A stretch of 64,000 nucleotides of DNA from Xanthomonas albilineans (GCF_002939705.1 NZ_MDCB01000010.1:62001-126000), one strand, 5' to 3'; positions 20,114 to 29,302 are shown, counted from the stretch's first letter. Made by a program: numbers and translations. Notes: a model not told the origin generated them from the letters alone.

Positions 20114-21457
20114 ATGAGCGTGCGCAAGTATTTCGGCACCGATGGCATCCGTGGTCGGGTTGGGCAAGGGGCGATTTCTGCCGATTTCGTGATGCGCCTG
20201 GGCAACGCGCTGGGCAGGGTATTGGTGGCCGCGGGCAATGCGCAGCCGACCGTGGTGATCGGCAAGGACACGCGTATTTCCGGGTACATGTTCGAGTCGG
20301 CGCTGGAGGCTGGCCTGGTCGCGGCAGGCACCAACGTGCAGTTGTTCGGTCCGATGCCGACGCCGGCCGTGGCGTTCCTGACCCGCACGCTCGGCGCCGA
20401 TGCCGGCATCGTGATTAGCGCCTCGCACAACCCGCACTACGACAACGGCATCAAGTTCTTTTCCGCCGAGGGCGAGAAGCTCGACGATGCGACCGAGCAG
20501 GCGATCGAAGCGGCGCTCGACGCGCCGTTCGCCACGGTGGAATCCGAGCGTCTGGGCAAGGCGGTGCGCGCACGCGATACGATCGGCCGCTACATCGAAT
20601 TCTGCAAGGCCAGCGTGTCGCGCGGTTTTGACTTGCGCGGGCTGAAGCTGGTGCTGGACTGCGCGCATGGCGCGACTTACCACATCGCGCCGCTGTTGTT
20701 TAGCGAACTGGGCGCGGAGGTGATCGCCATTGGCGCGGCGCCGGACGGTCTCAACATCAACGCCGGCGTCGGCTCGATGCACATCGACACCCTCGCCGAC
20801 AATGTACGCGCTCACGGCGCACACCTGGGCATCGCCTTCGACGGTGATGGCGACCGCGTGCTGATGGCCGACGACCAGGGCAATCCGGTCGATGGCGACG
20901 ATCTGCTGTATGTGCTGGCGTGCGGCTGGCACGCCAGTGGTCGCTTGCGCGGACCGGTGGTTGGTACGCTGATGACCAACTATGGACTGGAGAAGGCGCT
21001 GGCGCAGTTGCAGTTGCCGTTCCTGCGCGCCAAGGTCGGCGACCGTCACGTGCATCAGGCGCTGGTCGAACACAGCGGCATCCTCGGTGGCGAAACGTCC
21101 GGGCACATGCTGTGTCTGGATCGGGCCACCACCGGCGATGCCATCGTGAGTGCACTGCAGGTGTTGGAAGTGCTCAAGCGCTCCGGCCAGACCTTGCGCC
21201 AGGCGCTGGAGAATTTACGCAAAGTGCCGCAGCAGACGATCAACGTACGCCTGCAGCCGGGGGCGCGCCCGCTGGAGGCGGTTAGCGTGCAGGCGGCGCT
21301 GGCGGCGGCGCAGGCGGCAGTGCAGGGGCATGGACGTGCCTTCCTGCGCGCTTCCGGCACCGAGCCGGTGGTGCGGGTCACGGTCGAAGCCGACGATGTC
21401 GGGTTGATGCGCCACACCTTGGATGCGCTCGTCGAGGCGGTCCGTGACGCGGCGTGA
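20114..21457 (+). CDS. glmM: phosphoglucosamine mutase
   Basis: Interconverts glucosamine-6-phosphate and glucosamine-1-phosphate for UDP-GlcNAc. The 447-residue length matches. The phosphoserine loop ISASHNP (Ser104), the metal loop FDGDGDR and the sugar loop GGETSGHM are visible, with the C-terminal phosphate-binding [11 protein letters not shown]. The start ATG at 20114 lies directly behind a heptad repeat with no clear purine-rich ribosome binding site. A short frame with its own GTG begins inside the last codons. Confidence 0.97.
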   Translation: MSVRKYFGTDGIRGRVGQGAISADFVMRLGNALGRVLVAAGNAQPTVVIGKDTRISGYMFESALEAGLVAAGTNVQLFGPMPTPAVAFLTRTLGADAGIVISASHNPHYDNGIKFFSAEGEKLDDATEQAIEAALDAPFATVESERLGKAVRARDTIGRYIEFCKASVSRGFDLRGLKLVLDCAHGATYHIAPLLFSELGAEVIAIGAAPDGLNINAGVGSMHIDTLADNVRAHGAHLGIAFDGDGDRVLMADDQGNPVDGDDLLYVLACGWHASGRLRGPVVGTLMTNYGLEKALAQLQLPFLRAKVGDRHVHQALVEHSGILGGETSGHMLCLDRATTGDAIVSALQVLEVLKRSGQTLRQALENLRKVPQQTINVRLQPGARPLEAVSVQAALAAAQAAVQGHGRAFLRASGTEPVVRVTVEADDVGLMRHTLDALVEAVRDAA

Positions 21458-21533
21458 GTTGATCCTCATCGCCATCGTCGTGGTGATCGCCAAGGCGGCC
21501 ACGTTTTACTTGCTGTATCGCCTATTGCGTTGA
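21444..21533 (+). CDS. possible 29-residue membrane micro-protein
   Basis: A GTG-started frame of 29 codons that overlaps the end of glmM by 14 bases. It would encode [20 protein letters not shown] and a further short hydrophobic stretch ending LLYRLLR, that is, a basic N-terminus, one membrane helix and a basic C-terminus. GAGG at 21434-21437 is spaced 6 bases from the GTG. There is no family assignment. It could be a real coupled micro-protein or chance; the clean topology and ribosome binding site make it worth listing. Confidence 0.4.
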   Translation: MTRRELILIAIVVVIAKAATFYLLYRLLR

Positions 21534-21564
21534 TGGCGGTGTTTGTCTCCTTAATTTTGCGACG

Positions 21565-22518
21565 ATGACCATTGCTGCCATGACCGCACGCATTCCCATC
21601 TTGGACATCACCCGTCTGGACAGCGACCGCGACGCCTTCGTCGCCGAACTGGGCGCGGCGTATCGCGAGTGGGGGTTTGCAGGCATCCGCAACCACGGCA
21701 TCGCACAGGCGCAGATCGATGCCGCCTATGCTGTATTCAAGGCGTTCTTTGCTTTGCCCGAAGCGGTCAAGCGCAAATACCAAGTGCCTGGTGCTGGCGG
21801 CGCTCGCGGCTACACCCCTTTTGGCGTGGAGACCGCCAAGGGTGCCCAGCATTTCGACCTTAAGGAGTTCTGGCATATCGGTCGCGAGATCGCTGACGAT
21901 TCCAAGCATCGTCTGGTGATGCCGCCCAACCTGTGGCCGAGCGAAGTGCCGGGGTTCCGCGCACATGGGTATGGCTTGTACCAGGCGCTGGATCGGCTCG
22001 GCGCGCGGGTGCTGTCCGCGCTGGCGCTGCATATCGGCCTGCCCGAGCACTATTTCGTGGACAAGACCGACTCGGGCAATTCGATCCTGCGCCCGATCCA
22101 TTATCCGCCGATCACCGCCGACGACATCCCCAACGTGCGCGCTGGCGCGCATGAAGACATCAATCTGATCACGCTGTTGGTCGGCGCCAGTGCCGCCGGT
22201 CTGGAGGTGAAGTCCAGGCAGGGCGAATGGGTGCCGTTCACCTCCGATGCCGATACCATCGTGGTCAACATCGGCGACATGTTGCAGCGGCTGACCAATC
22301 ATGTGTATCCCTCAACCACACATCGCGTCGTCAATCCGCCGGGGGAGCAGGCACGCACGCCGCGTTACTCGGTCCCGTTTTTCCTGCATCCTAACCCAGA
22401 CTTCCTGATCGACGTGCTGCCTGCGTGCGTCAGTGCCGACAATCCCAATCGCTATCCTGAGCCGATCACCGCGCAGGGCTATTTGGAAGAGCGCTTATGC
22501 GAGATCAAGTTGAAGTAA
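21565..22518 (+). CDS. 2-oxoglutarate/Fe(II)-dependent oxygenase, isopenicillin N synthase-like
   Basis: A 317-residue cytosolic oxygenase of the isopenicillin N synthase/2OG-Fe(II) superfamily. The N-terminal DIOX_N region (WGFAGIRNHGI) is followed by the jelly-roll core with the iron triad His196-x-Asp198 (HEDINLITLL) and His253 (TTHRVV), and the co-substrate anchor Arg267-x-Ser269 (RYSVPFF). Bacterial relatives often have unassigned substrates, so none is claimed. A second ATG at 21580 (MTARIPILD) is an equally good start. It is a single gene between glmM and the copper/haem operon. Confidence 0.88.
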   Translation: MTIAAMTARIPILDITRLDSDRDAFVAELGAAYREWGFAGIRNHGIAQAQIDAAYAVFKAFFALPEAVKRKYQVPGAGGARGYTPFGVETAKGAQHFDLKEFWHIGREIADDSKHRLVMPPNLWPSEVPGFRAHGYGLYQALDRLGARVLSALALHIGLPEHYFVDKTDSGNSILRPIHYPPITADDIPNVRAGAHEDINLITLLVGASAAGLEVKSRQGEWVPFTSDADTIVVNIGDMLQRLTNHVYPSTTHRVVNPPGEQARTPRYSVPFFLHPNPDFLIDVLPACVSADNPNRYPEPITAQGYLEERLCEIKLK

Positions 22519-22674
22519 CCCCGCCCGCAACGCTCCGTGCCGCTGTCGGGACGCCCGCCGGCCGGAAACGGCCTCAAGCCGGGTCCGGTCAATGCCGATA
22601 TCGCTTGCAGGTCGCCCTCGATGCGCCGTCCGGGTGGTCCGGGCGCTGCCAGCCGGGCACGTAGAGAGGCTACG

Positions 22675-23379
22675 ATGACAAGGCGGACGGGATCCTTCTG
22701 GCGGCAGGGCCGCCGCTGCTGGCTCGCAGTTGTGCTTGGGCTGGCCGCGTTGCCGGCAGCGGCCACGCCGGTCACGGTGGTCGTAGCCGATGCCGCCGGG
22801 CCGCTGGCCGACGCCGTGGTCAGCCTGCAACCGGCCGCGCCGGTACGCCAGGCCTCGCCGGCGGCGTCGGTGACGGCGACGATGGATCAGGTCAACTCGC
22901 AGTTCGTACCCGCGGTGCTGGCGGTGCAGGTCGGTAGCTTGGTGCGCTTTCCCAACCGCGATCAGATCCGCCACCAGGTTTATTCCTTCTCGCCGGCCAA
23001 GCGCTTCGAGCTGCCGCTGTACCAGGGCAGCACTGCCAAGCCGGTGCGCTTCGAGCAACCGGGTTTGGTCACGGTGGGCTGCAACATCCATGACTGGATG
23101 GTCGGCTACGTGATGGTGCTCGATACCCCGTATTTCGCGGTGACCGGCGCCGATGCGCAGGTGCGACTGGATGTGCCGCCCGGCGCATACGAACTGCGGG
23201 TGTGGCATCCGCGCCTGAGCGGCGCCAGCTATTCGCAGCCGCTGCAGGTGGCGCGCGCGCCGCTGCGCCAAGCCGTGCTGCTGTCCACGCACGGGCCGGC
23301 GCCGGTCGTCCCGGAGGATCCGCGCATTCGCGCGCTGCAGGACAAGTTTCGTCGCAGCCAGACGGCGCCGACGCGATGA
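22675..23379 (+). CDS. periplasmic cupredoxin-like (plastocyanin-type) protein
   Basis: A 234-residue exported protein with a signal peptide (cleavage likely after AAA at residue 30) and a cupredoxin domain. Type-1 copper ligands can be read as His100 (RHQVYSF), Cys136 (GCNIHD), His139 and Met142 (HDWM). Similar proteins are often annotated as methylamine-utilisation proteins, but no methylamine genes are here. AGAGGC before the ATG at 22675 supports this start; the open frame upstream is not similar to anything I recognise. It leads a four-gene operon: its stop overlaps the next ATG by 4 bases. Confidence 0.85.
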   Translation: MTRRTGSFWRQGRRCWLAVVLGLAALPAAATPVTVVVADAAGPLADAVVSLQPAAPVRQASPAASVTATMDQVNSQFVPAVLAVQVGSLVRFPNRDQIRHQVYSFSPAKRFELPLYQGSTAKPVRFEQPGLVTVGCNIHDWMVGYVMVLDTPYFAVTGADAQVRLDVPPGAYELRVWHPRLSGASYSQPLQVARAPLRQAVLLSTHGPAPVVPEDPRIRALQDKFRRSQTAPTR

Positions 23380-25748
23380 AGCCTTTGCGGTTGCACACCC
23401 GCATCGCCGCGCTGCTGGTGCTGGTGGTGCTGGCGGCACAGGCGCTGACGTTCCTGGCCGTACACGTGGCGACCCAGCGCAGCGTCGCCGCGCAACTGGA
23501 CGACGAACTGCGCACCGGCGAGCGTGTGTGGCAGCGCATCGACCAGCGCCGCGACGAGCAACTGCTGCAGGCCGCCTCGGTGCTCGCCGACGATTTCGGT
23601 TTCCGCGCCGCGGTGACCAGCGGCGACGTGCCGACCATGCAGTCGGCGCTGCGCAACCATGCCGCGCGCGTGCGCGCGCCCAGTGCCCTGCTGCTGTCGG
23701 CCGACGGCCAGTTCCTGGCTGGGCTGTCGGCGCTACCGCAGGCGCAACAACTGCGTACCGTGCAGCCGCTGCTGCGGCAGGCGCAGCGCAACGGCAGCGC
23801 GGTCGGCTTCGTGGTGCTGGACCGGCGCCTCATGCGTCTGGCGGTGGTGCAGGTGTTGGCGCCGCAACGGGTCGGCTGGGTCGCGATTGGCGGGGAATCC
23901 GGTGCCGAGCTCGGCCAGGACTTCATTAGCACCACCGGGCTGGACGCGACCTTCTTCACCACCCAGGGCGCGCAGCAGGTGCTAGCCTCGACCCTGGATC
24001 CGCTGCGGGCCGCGCAGTTCCAGCAGCAGTTGCGGCACACGGCGCTGGCGCCGGCGGCCGCGCAGCCACTGTTGCTCGGGCAGGCGCGGTACCTCGTGCG
24101 GGTGCGGCCGGCGTCTGACGACGGCCGCGTCATGGTTGCGCTGCAGGCCTCGCTGGACCGTGCCGATGCGCCATACCGCCTGCTGAAGCTGCGCATCTTG
24201 ATCCTGGCCGGCGTGGCCACGCTGGCCGCGCTGGTGGCGGCGATCTTCCTGGCGCGCGGGGTCAGCCGCCCGGTCGCGCAACTGGTCGCGGCGACGCGGC
24301 GCATCCAGCACGGCGACTACCAGACGCTGCTGCCGCTGCACGCCAGCGCCGAGTTGACCGAACTGGCCAGCAGCTTCGGCGCCATGCAGCGCCGCATCGC
24401 CAGCCGCGAACAGGACATCCTGCACCAGGCGCGGCACGATGCGCTGACCGGACTGCCCAACCGCACGGCGCTGTTACAACACCTGCAGAGCGTGGTCGAG
24501 GCGTGCCAGGCCGACGGCACCACTGCGGCCGTGCTGGTGCTGGACATGGAACGCTTCAAGGAACTCAACGACAGCTTCGGCCACGATTTCGCCGACCAGG
24601 TGCTGGTCCACACCGGGCGCCGGCTGGAACAGGCGGTGCGTGCGCCGGACCGGGTCGGCCGGCTCGGTAGCGACGAATTCATGGTGGTGCTGGCGCGCTG
24701 CGATGCCACCGTGGTGGACGCCTACGCCGCCGAGTTGCTGGCGCAACTGCGGCAACCGCTGAGTCTGCCGCAGGCGGGGATTCTGGCTGATGCCAGCATC
24801 GGCATCGCACTGATTCCCGCGCATGGCGCCGATGCCGACACACTGATGCGCCGCGCCGACATCGCCCGCCAGCAGGCGCGGCAATTCGGCAGTGGCGCAT
24901 CCGTGTACCGCGACGGGCAGGACGAGCAGCACCTGCGCCGCCTGCGCCTGACCGGCGACCTGCACCAGGCGATCGCGCGCGGCGAGATGTCGCTGCGCTT
25001 CCAGCCGAAGATCGGCCTGGCGCGCGGCGAGGTCGAACAAGTGGAGGTGTTGTTGCGCTGGCAGCATCCGCTGCTCGGCCTGATCGGGCCGGACGAGTTC
25101 ATTGCGTTGGCCGAGCACTCCGGGATGATCCAGCAGCTCACCCAGTTCGTGCTCGACGAGGCGATGCGCCAGCAGGCGCTGTGGCGTGGCCAGGGCCTGG
25201 ATCTTGGCCTGGCGGTGAACCTGTCGGCGTTGGACCTCAACGATCCGGGCCTGCCGGCCTTCGTCAGCGGCTGCCTGGCGCGGCACGGTCTGCCCGCGCC
25301 GCGCCTGACCTTGGAGTTGACCGAAAGCGCGCTGATGCGCGATGTCGAGCACGCCCTGCATATGATGCAGCAACTGCGCCGCTGCGGCGTGCGCCTGTCC
25401 ATCGACGACTTCGGCACCGGCTATTCGTCGCTGGCGCAGCTCAAGCGCATGCCGGTCCAGGAGCTGAAGATTGACAAGAGTTTCGTGTTGCAGCTGGCTG
25501 CGGGCAGCGACGACGCGGTGATCGTGCGCAGTACCATCGACCTGGGACACAACATGGGTATGAAAGTGGTTGCCGAAGGCGTGGAGCATGCCGCGGCCGA
25601 GGCCTTGCTGCGCAGCTACGGCTGCGACGTAGCGCAGGGCTATCTGTATGCTAAGCCGCTCGACCAGGCCGCGTTGCTGGCCTGGTGCGCGCAGCGCGCG
25701 GAGGCGGGCGCGGTAACGCCGGCTCCTATCATGGAGATGTCCCGATGA
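23376..25748 (+). CDS. membrane sensor with HAMP, degenerate GGDEF and intact EAL domains
   Basis: A 790-residue c-di-GMP signalling protein. Transmembrane helix 1 (about residues 9-28), a periplasmic sensor of about 240 residues, transmembrane helix 2 (about 272-292), a HAMP region, a GGDEF domain and an EAL domain follow in order. The GGDEF signature is GSDEF (residues 431-435), so cyclase activity is doubtful. The EAL signature is EVLLRW (Glu557), and the other catalytic residues are present: Glu647 (LELTES), Asp677-Asp678 (IDDFGTG), Lys698 (KIDKS), Glu734 and Glu737. It is therefore probably a phosphodiesterase whose input is periplasmic. Overlaps of 4 bases with both neighbours suggest the sensor works with the cupredoxin and the DUF3034 protein. 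Confidence 0.9.
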   Translation: MKPLRLHTRIAALLVLVVLAAQALTFLAVHVATQRSVAAQLDDELRTGERVWQRIDQRRDEQLLQAASVLADDFGFRAAVTSGDVPTMQSALRNHAARVRAPSALLLSADGQFLAGLSALPQAQQLRTVQPLLRQAQRNGSAVGFVVLDRRLMRLAVVQVLAPQRVGWVAIGGESGAELGQDFISTTGLDATFFTTQGAQQVLASTLDPLRAAQFQQQLRHTALAPAAAQPLLLGQARYLVRVRPASDDGRVMVALQASLDRADAPYRLLKLRILILAGVATLAALVAAIFLARGVSRPVAQLVAATRRIQHGDYQTLLPLHASAELTELASSFGAMQRRIASREQDILHQARHDALTGLPNRTALLQHLQSVVEACQADGTTAAVLVLDMERFKELNDSFGHDFADQVLVHTGRRLEQAVRAPDRVGRLGSDEFMVVLARCDATVVDAYAAELLAQLRQPLSLPQAGILADASIGIALIPAHGADADTLMRRADIARQQARQFGSGASVYRDGQDEQHLRRLRLTGDLHQAIARGEMSLRFQPKIGLARGEVEQVEVLLRWQHPLLGLIGPDEFIALAEHSGMIQQLTQFVLDEAMRQQALWRGQGLDLGLAVNLSALDLNDPGLPAFVSGCLARHGLPAPRLTLELTESALMRDVEHALHMMQQLRRCGVRLSIDDFGTGYSSLAQLKRMPVQELKIDKSFVLQLAAGSDDAVIVRSTIDLGHNMGMKVVAEGVEHAAAEALLRSYGCDVAQGYLYAKPLDQAALLAWCAQRAEAGAVTPAPIMEMSR

Positions 25749-26614
25749 CCCGAACCCGACCTCCACGAAGCGTGTTGCTTGCGGTTGCGGCTTTGTTGCC
25801 GGGGCTGGCCTGGGCCGGGCAGGGACGCCTGCTGGCCACCGGCGGCGCCTCCACCGTGGAGGGCAGCGGCGGCGGCGGCATCGTGCCGTGGGCGACCTTG
25901 TCCGGCTACGGCACGCGCGATCAGGATGGTGCGGTGCTGTTCGCCACGCATGTGGACAGCGGCGATTACCGGCTGGACGTGCAGGGTGCGGCGCTGACCC
26001 TGGGCAACCGCCTGGAACTGTCGCTGGCCCGGCAGCGCCTGGACCTGGGCACGTTGCAGCGGCGCCTGGCGCTGCCGTGGAACGCGCTCGGCCAGGACGT
26101 GGTCGGCGCCAAGCTGCGGCTTGGCGGTGACCTGGTCTACGGGGCCGCGCCGCAGGTGGCGCTGGGCGTGCAGTACAAGCGGCTGCGCGACGGCACGCTG
26201 CCGCTGGCGATCGGCGCGCGCGCCGACCATGGCACCGACGTCTATCTCAGCGCCGCCAAGCTGTGGCTGGACGCGGCCGGCGGCTACCAGTTGCTGGTCA
26301 ACGGCACGGTGCGCGCCACCCGCGCCAACCAGACCGGATTGCTCGGTTTCGGCGGCGACCGCGGCAATGCGTACCGGCTGATGGCCGAGGCCAGCGTTGC
26401 GGTAGTGCTGGATCCGTCCTGGGTGCTGGGTCTGGAATACCGACAGAAGCCGGACAACCTCGGATTCGCCCGCGAGCACGCCTGGGCGGACGCGTTTGTG
26501 GCATGGTTCCCGAACAAGCGCGTGTCCGTGGTCGGCGCCTGGGCCGAGCTCGGGGACGTGGCCACCCTGCGCGATCAGCGCGGGCCCTATCTCTCCCTGC
26601 AGGTGGCGTTCTGA
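25745..26614 (+). CDS. DUF3034 family exported protein, probable outer-membrane barrel
   Basis: A 289-residue protein with a signal peptide (cleavage after AWA, residues 22-24) and an alternating polar/hydrophobic pattern ending in a C-terminal phenylalanine (LSLQVAF), both typical of outer-membrane beta-barrels. The sequence (GGGGIVPWATLSGYG, DVVGAKLRLGGDLVYG, HAWADAFVAWFPNKRVS) resembles the DUF3034 family, whose function is unknown. The ATG at 25745 overlaps the GGDEF-EAL stop by 4 bases, so it is the third gene of the operon. It might form a pore for the ligand or metal handled by the other members; that is inference. Confidence 0.78.
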   Translation: MTRTRPPRSVLLAVAALLPGLAWAGQGRLLATGGASTVEGSGGGGIVPWATLSGYGTRDQDGAVLFATHVDSGDYRLDVQGAALTLGNRLELSLARQRLDLGTLQRRLALPWNALGQDVVGAKLRLGGDLVYGAAPQVALGVQYKRLRDGTLPLAIGARADHGTDVYLSAAKLWLDAAGGYQLLVNGTVRATRANQTGLLGFGGDRGNAYRLMAEASVAVVLDPSWVLGLEYRQKPDNLGFAREHAWADAFVAWFPNKRVSVVGAWAELGDVATLRDQRGPYLSLQVAF

Positions 26615-26615
26615 C

Positions 26616-27059
26616 ATGGTCCGGCCGATGCGTGTACTGATCCCGATCCTGCTGGCGACGGCGGCGCTGTTGGTTGGCTGCGCCAGCGCTCCGCCGCCGC
26701 CGCGCACGCTGTACGCCGACCTGGGCGGCCAGCCTGGCATTGATGCGCTGGTGGAGACGCTGCTGTCGCGCATCGCCGACGACCCGCGGATCGTCCAGCA
26801 CTTCGCTCGGGTCAACATCGTGATGCTGAACCAGCGCCTGGTACAGAAGTTCTGCTACCTCAGCGACGGCCCGTGCGCCGACACTGCCAAGCCGATGAAG
26901 CAGGCGCACCAGCATCTGTCGATCCACGAGGCGGACTTCAACGCGCTGGTCGAGGACCTAGTGTGGGCGATGGACCAGCGCGGCATCCCACGCCGCACCC
27001 AGAACCGGCTGCTAGCAAGGCTGGCGCCGCTGCACGGCGATATCGTCAACCAGCCCTAG
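26616..27059 (+). CDS. truncated haemoglobin (group 1-like) lipoprotein
   Basis: A 147-residue protein that combines a lipoprotein signal (LLVGC, Cys22) with a truncated globin domain. The globin region runs from TLYADLGGQPGIDALV to the C-terminus, with FARVN in the B/CD area and the proximal histidine probably His98 in MKQAHQHLSI, followed by EADFNALVEDL. Most truncated globins are cytosolic, so a lipid-anchored one is notable; export would put haem on the periplasmic side. It begins one base after the DUF3034 stop and ends the operon. A second ATG at 26628 is possible. Role in NO or oxygen chemistry is inferred. Confidence 0.85.
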   Translation: MVRPMRVLIPILLATAALLVGCASAPPPPRTLYADLGGQPGIDALVETLLSRIADDPRIVQHFARVNIVMLNQRLVQKFCYLSDGPCADTAKPMKQAHQHLSIHEADFNALVEDLVWAMDQRGIPRRTQNRLLARLAPLHGDIVNQP

Positions 27060-27130
27060 GGTCGTGCCGGGCTTCCCGCTGCCCGGCGCAGTATTCGGTG
27101 GCGGCCGCCGCCGCACGGGCAGGCCGTGCG

Positions 27131-27931
27131 CTATTCCACCGATCTGATGCGCCGCGAGCCGCGGCGCATCAGGCGCAGCAGCAGGGCGTTGGGCAGCAGC
27201 GCGGTCATGCCGAGCAGTGCGCGATAGAGCGTGCCCGGCACCACGCGGACCTTGCCGTGTTCGGCGCCATCGATCCCGGCACGGGCCACGGTCGCGGTCT
27301 GCAGCCAGACCCAGCGTGGCAGTTTGTCCATAAGTTCGCGGGTGCCGGTGACGTCGTGGAACGCGGACCAGGTGAAGCCTGGGCACAGCGCGCAGACCTT
27401 GACCCCGCGGTCGGCGTTCTCCAGCGCCAGCGATTCGCTGAAGCGCAGCATGAAGCTCTTCGCTGCCGCGTACAGGGTGTGGCCGTCGGCGCCGGGGACC
27501 AGGGCGGCGAACGAGGCCACATTGAGGATGCGGCCATGACCGCTGGCGCGCAGTGTCGGCAACAGGCGCCAAGTCAGTTCGCAGACCGCAGCGATCATCA
27601 CCTGCAGGAATGCGGCGTGTACCGTCCAGTCCTGATTGGGGAAGCGTCCCGGTACGCCATAGCCGGCATTGTTGACTAGGATCCGTACCGGCAGCCGGCG
27701 TCGTTCCAGTTCCGCGACGAGCGCAGCTGGCGTTGTCGGGTCGGCGAGGTCGGCGACCAGGACTGCCACCGGCACCTGTGGCCGCAGTTCCTCGGCCAGC
27801 GCCTGTAGCCGTGCCTCCCTGCGTGCGCTCAGGATCAGCGGGATGCCACGTCTGGCGTATTCGCGGGCGATTTCGCGGCCGATGCCGCTGGATGCGCCGG
27901 TAATCAGGGCGTAGCCGGGAGGCGTGGGCAT
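27131..27931 (-). CDS. short-chain dehydrogenase/reductase
   Basis: A 266-residue classical SDR. The cofactor motif TGASSGIG (residues 11-18), the NNAG motif and the catalytic Ser plus YAAAK are present, with SARREARLQ at the NADP-selecting position suggesting NADPH use. The start at 27931 (MPTPPGYALITG) is preferred; an ATG at 27979 adds a proline-rich stretch with no similarity. It is convergent with the haemoglobin operon and divergent from tpiA. The substrate is unknown; similar proteins act on short or medium acyl or keto compounds. Confidence 0.88.
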   Translation of the reverse strand: MPTPPGYALITGASSGIGREIAREYARRGIPLILSARREARLQALAEELRPQVPVAVLVADLADPTTPAALVAELERRRLPVRILVNNAGYGVPGRFPNQDWTVHAAFLQVMIAAVCELTWRLLPTLRASGHGRILNVASFAALVPGADGHTLYAAAKSFMLRFSESLALENADRGVKVCALCPGFTWSAFHDVTGTRELMDKLPRWVWLQTATVARAGIDGAEHGKVRVVPGTLYRALLGMTALLPNALLLRLMRRGSRRIRSVE

Positions 27932-28018
27932 GGCGGTCTCGGGGCGGGGACGGGAGGATGGCTGACCTTGGTGCCGCATCGGCTATTCTCTGGGCACTTT
28001 TAGCCGAGAAATGCGCCG

Positions 28019-28774
28019 ATGCGACGCAAGATCGTAGCTGCAAATTGGAAATTGCATGGCACTCGCCAGGGCGCTCACGCGCTGCTGCAGGCGGTGGTCG
28101 CAGGCTTGTCCGGTGATGCGGTGGAGGTGGTGATTCTGCCGCCATTGCCGTATCTGGCTGGCCTGATCGAGGCGTTCCAGCGTCGCGAGTTGCGTTTCGG
28201 AGCCCAGGATGTCGGCTGCAACGTGCAGGGTGCCTATACGGGCGAGGTGTCGGCGGCGATGCTGGTTGATGTCGGTGCCGACTATGGGTTGGTCGGGCAT
28301 TCGGAGCGGCGCCAGTATCAACACGAGAGCAGTGAGCTGGTGGCGCGCAAGTTCGCCGCGGCCATTGCTGCCGGGCTGCGCCCGATCCTGTGCGTGGGCG
28401 AGACCCTGGAGCAGCGTCAGGCCGGGCAGACCGAGGCGGCCATCGCCGCGCAACTGACGCCGGTGCTGGCCCTGGTCGGCGGGGAGGGCTTCGCCAACGC
28501 GGTGATCTCCTACGAGCCGGTGTGGGCGATCGGTACCGGGCGCACCGCCAGCCCGGCGCAGGCACAGGCGGTACATGCCTTCATTCGTGGCGAAGTGGCT
28601 GCCCGCGATGCTAGAATCGCAGATTCGTTGCCCATCCTGTATGGCGGCAGCGTCAAGCCCGACAACGCCGCGGAGCTGTTCGCGCAGCCCGATGTGGATG
28701 GTGGGCTGGTCGGCGGCGCCTCGCTGGTTGCCGCGCAATTCCTGGCCATCGTGCAAGCGGCGGCCGCCTGTTAA
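28019..28774 (+). CDS. tpiA: triosephosphate isomerase
   Basis: Glycolytic interconversion of DHAP and glyceraldehyde-3-phosphate. The 251-residue TIM barrel has the lysine in AANWKLHG, the histidine in GHSERR and the catalytic glutamate in SYEPVWAIGTG, with the phosphate-binding LYGGSVKPDN. The NWKLHG reading differs from the common NWKMNG, a variation seen in gammaproteobacteria. The ATG at 28019 gives MRRKIVAANWK. secG follows after 62 bases, the classical tpiA-secG pairing. Confidence 0.98.
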   Translation: MRRKIVAANWKLHGTRQGAHALLQAVVAGLSGDAVEVVILPPLPYLAGLIEAFQRRELRFGAQDVGCNVQGAYTGEVSAAMLVDVGADYGLVGHSERRQYQHESSELVARKFAAAIAAGLRPILCVGETLEQRQAGQTEAAIAAQLTPVLALVGGEGFANAVISYEPVWAIGTGRTASPAQAQAVHAFIRGEVAARDARIADSLPILYGGSVKPDNAAELFAQPDVDGGLVGGASLVAAQFLAIVQAAAAC

Positions 28775-28836
28775 CCGAGCTGTCGCCGCTGGCTGTCGCT
28801 CGTACTTCTAGTCGTACTGTCTGGACGGATCTCGAA

Positions 28837-29253
28837 ATGCTGATTGTCATCCTCAATGTGGTGTACGTGTTGGTGGCGATCGCTATGATCGCGCTGATCC
28901 TGATGCAGCGCGGTGCCGGTGCGGCGGCGGGCTCGGGGTTCGGTTCGGGTGCGTCCGGCACCGTGTTCGGGTCGCGTGGTGCGTCCAACTTCTTGTCCAA
29001 GACGACCAAGTGGCTGGCGGTGGCGTTCTTTGCCATCAGTCTGTTCATGGCTTGGTACGCTGCTCACAGCGCGCAACCGGCCGACGCCAACCTGGGCGTG
29101 ATGTCGCAGGGCGCGTCCCCGGTGCCGGCCGCGCCGGCCGGCGAATTGCAGATTCCGCAGGCGCCATCGTCGGCGCCGGCCGTGGCGCCGCCCGCCGCCC
29201 CGGCAGCGGGGAAGGTGCAAGAAAAGTCGCCCGCCCCATCGCAGAAACACTGA
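28837..29253 (+). CDS. secG: protein translocase subunit SecG
   Basis: Accessory subunit of the SecYEG translocon. Two membrane helices (about residues 3-23 and 52-73) flank the conserved cytoplasmic loop with MQRGAGAAAGSGFG. The 138-residue protein has a long Ala/Pro-rich C-terminal tail (about residues 90-138), as in other xanthomonads and unlike the short E. coli tail. It lies between tpiA and tRNA-Leu, upstream of nuo, and could be co-transcribed with the tRNA. Confidence 0.96.
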   Translation: MLIVILNVVYVLVAIAMIALILMQRGAGAAAGSGFGSGASGTVFGSRGASNFLSKTTKWLAVAFFAISLFMAWYAAHSAQPADANLGVMSQGASPVPAAPAGELQIPQAPSSAPAVAPPAAPAAGKVQEKSPAPSQKH

Positions 29254-29302
29254 AGACGGTTACACTATGCTGCGCGGCGGGATTGCCGCGCATGTGATGC
29301 AG

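Noticed and set aside
22519-22674. A c-di-GMP or cobalamin riboswitch before the cupredoxin operon
   Set aside because: The gap is GC-rich and can fold, but I could not match the conserved bases of the GEMM or cobalamin classes.
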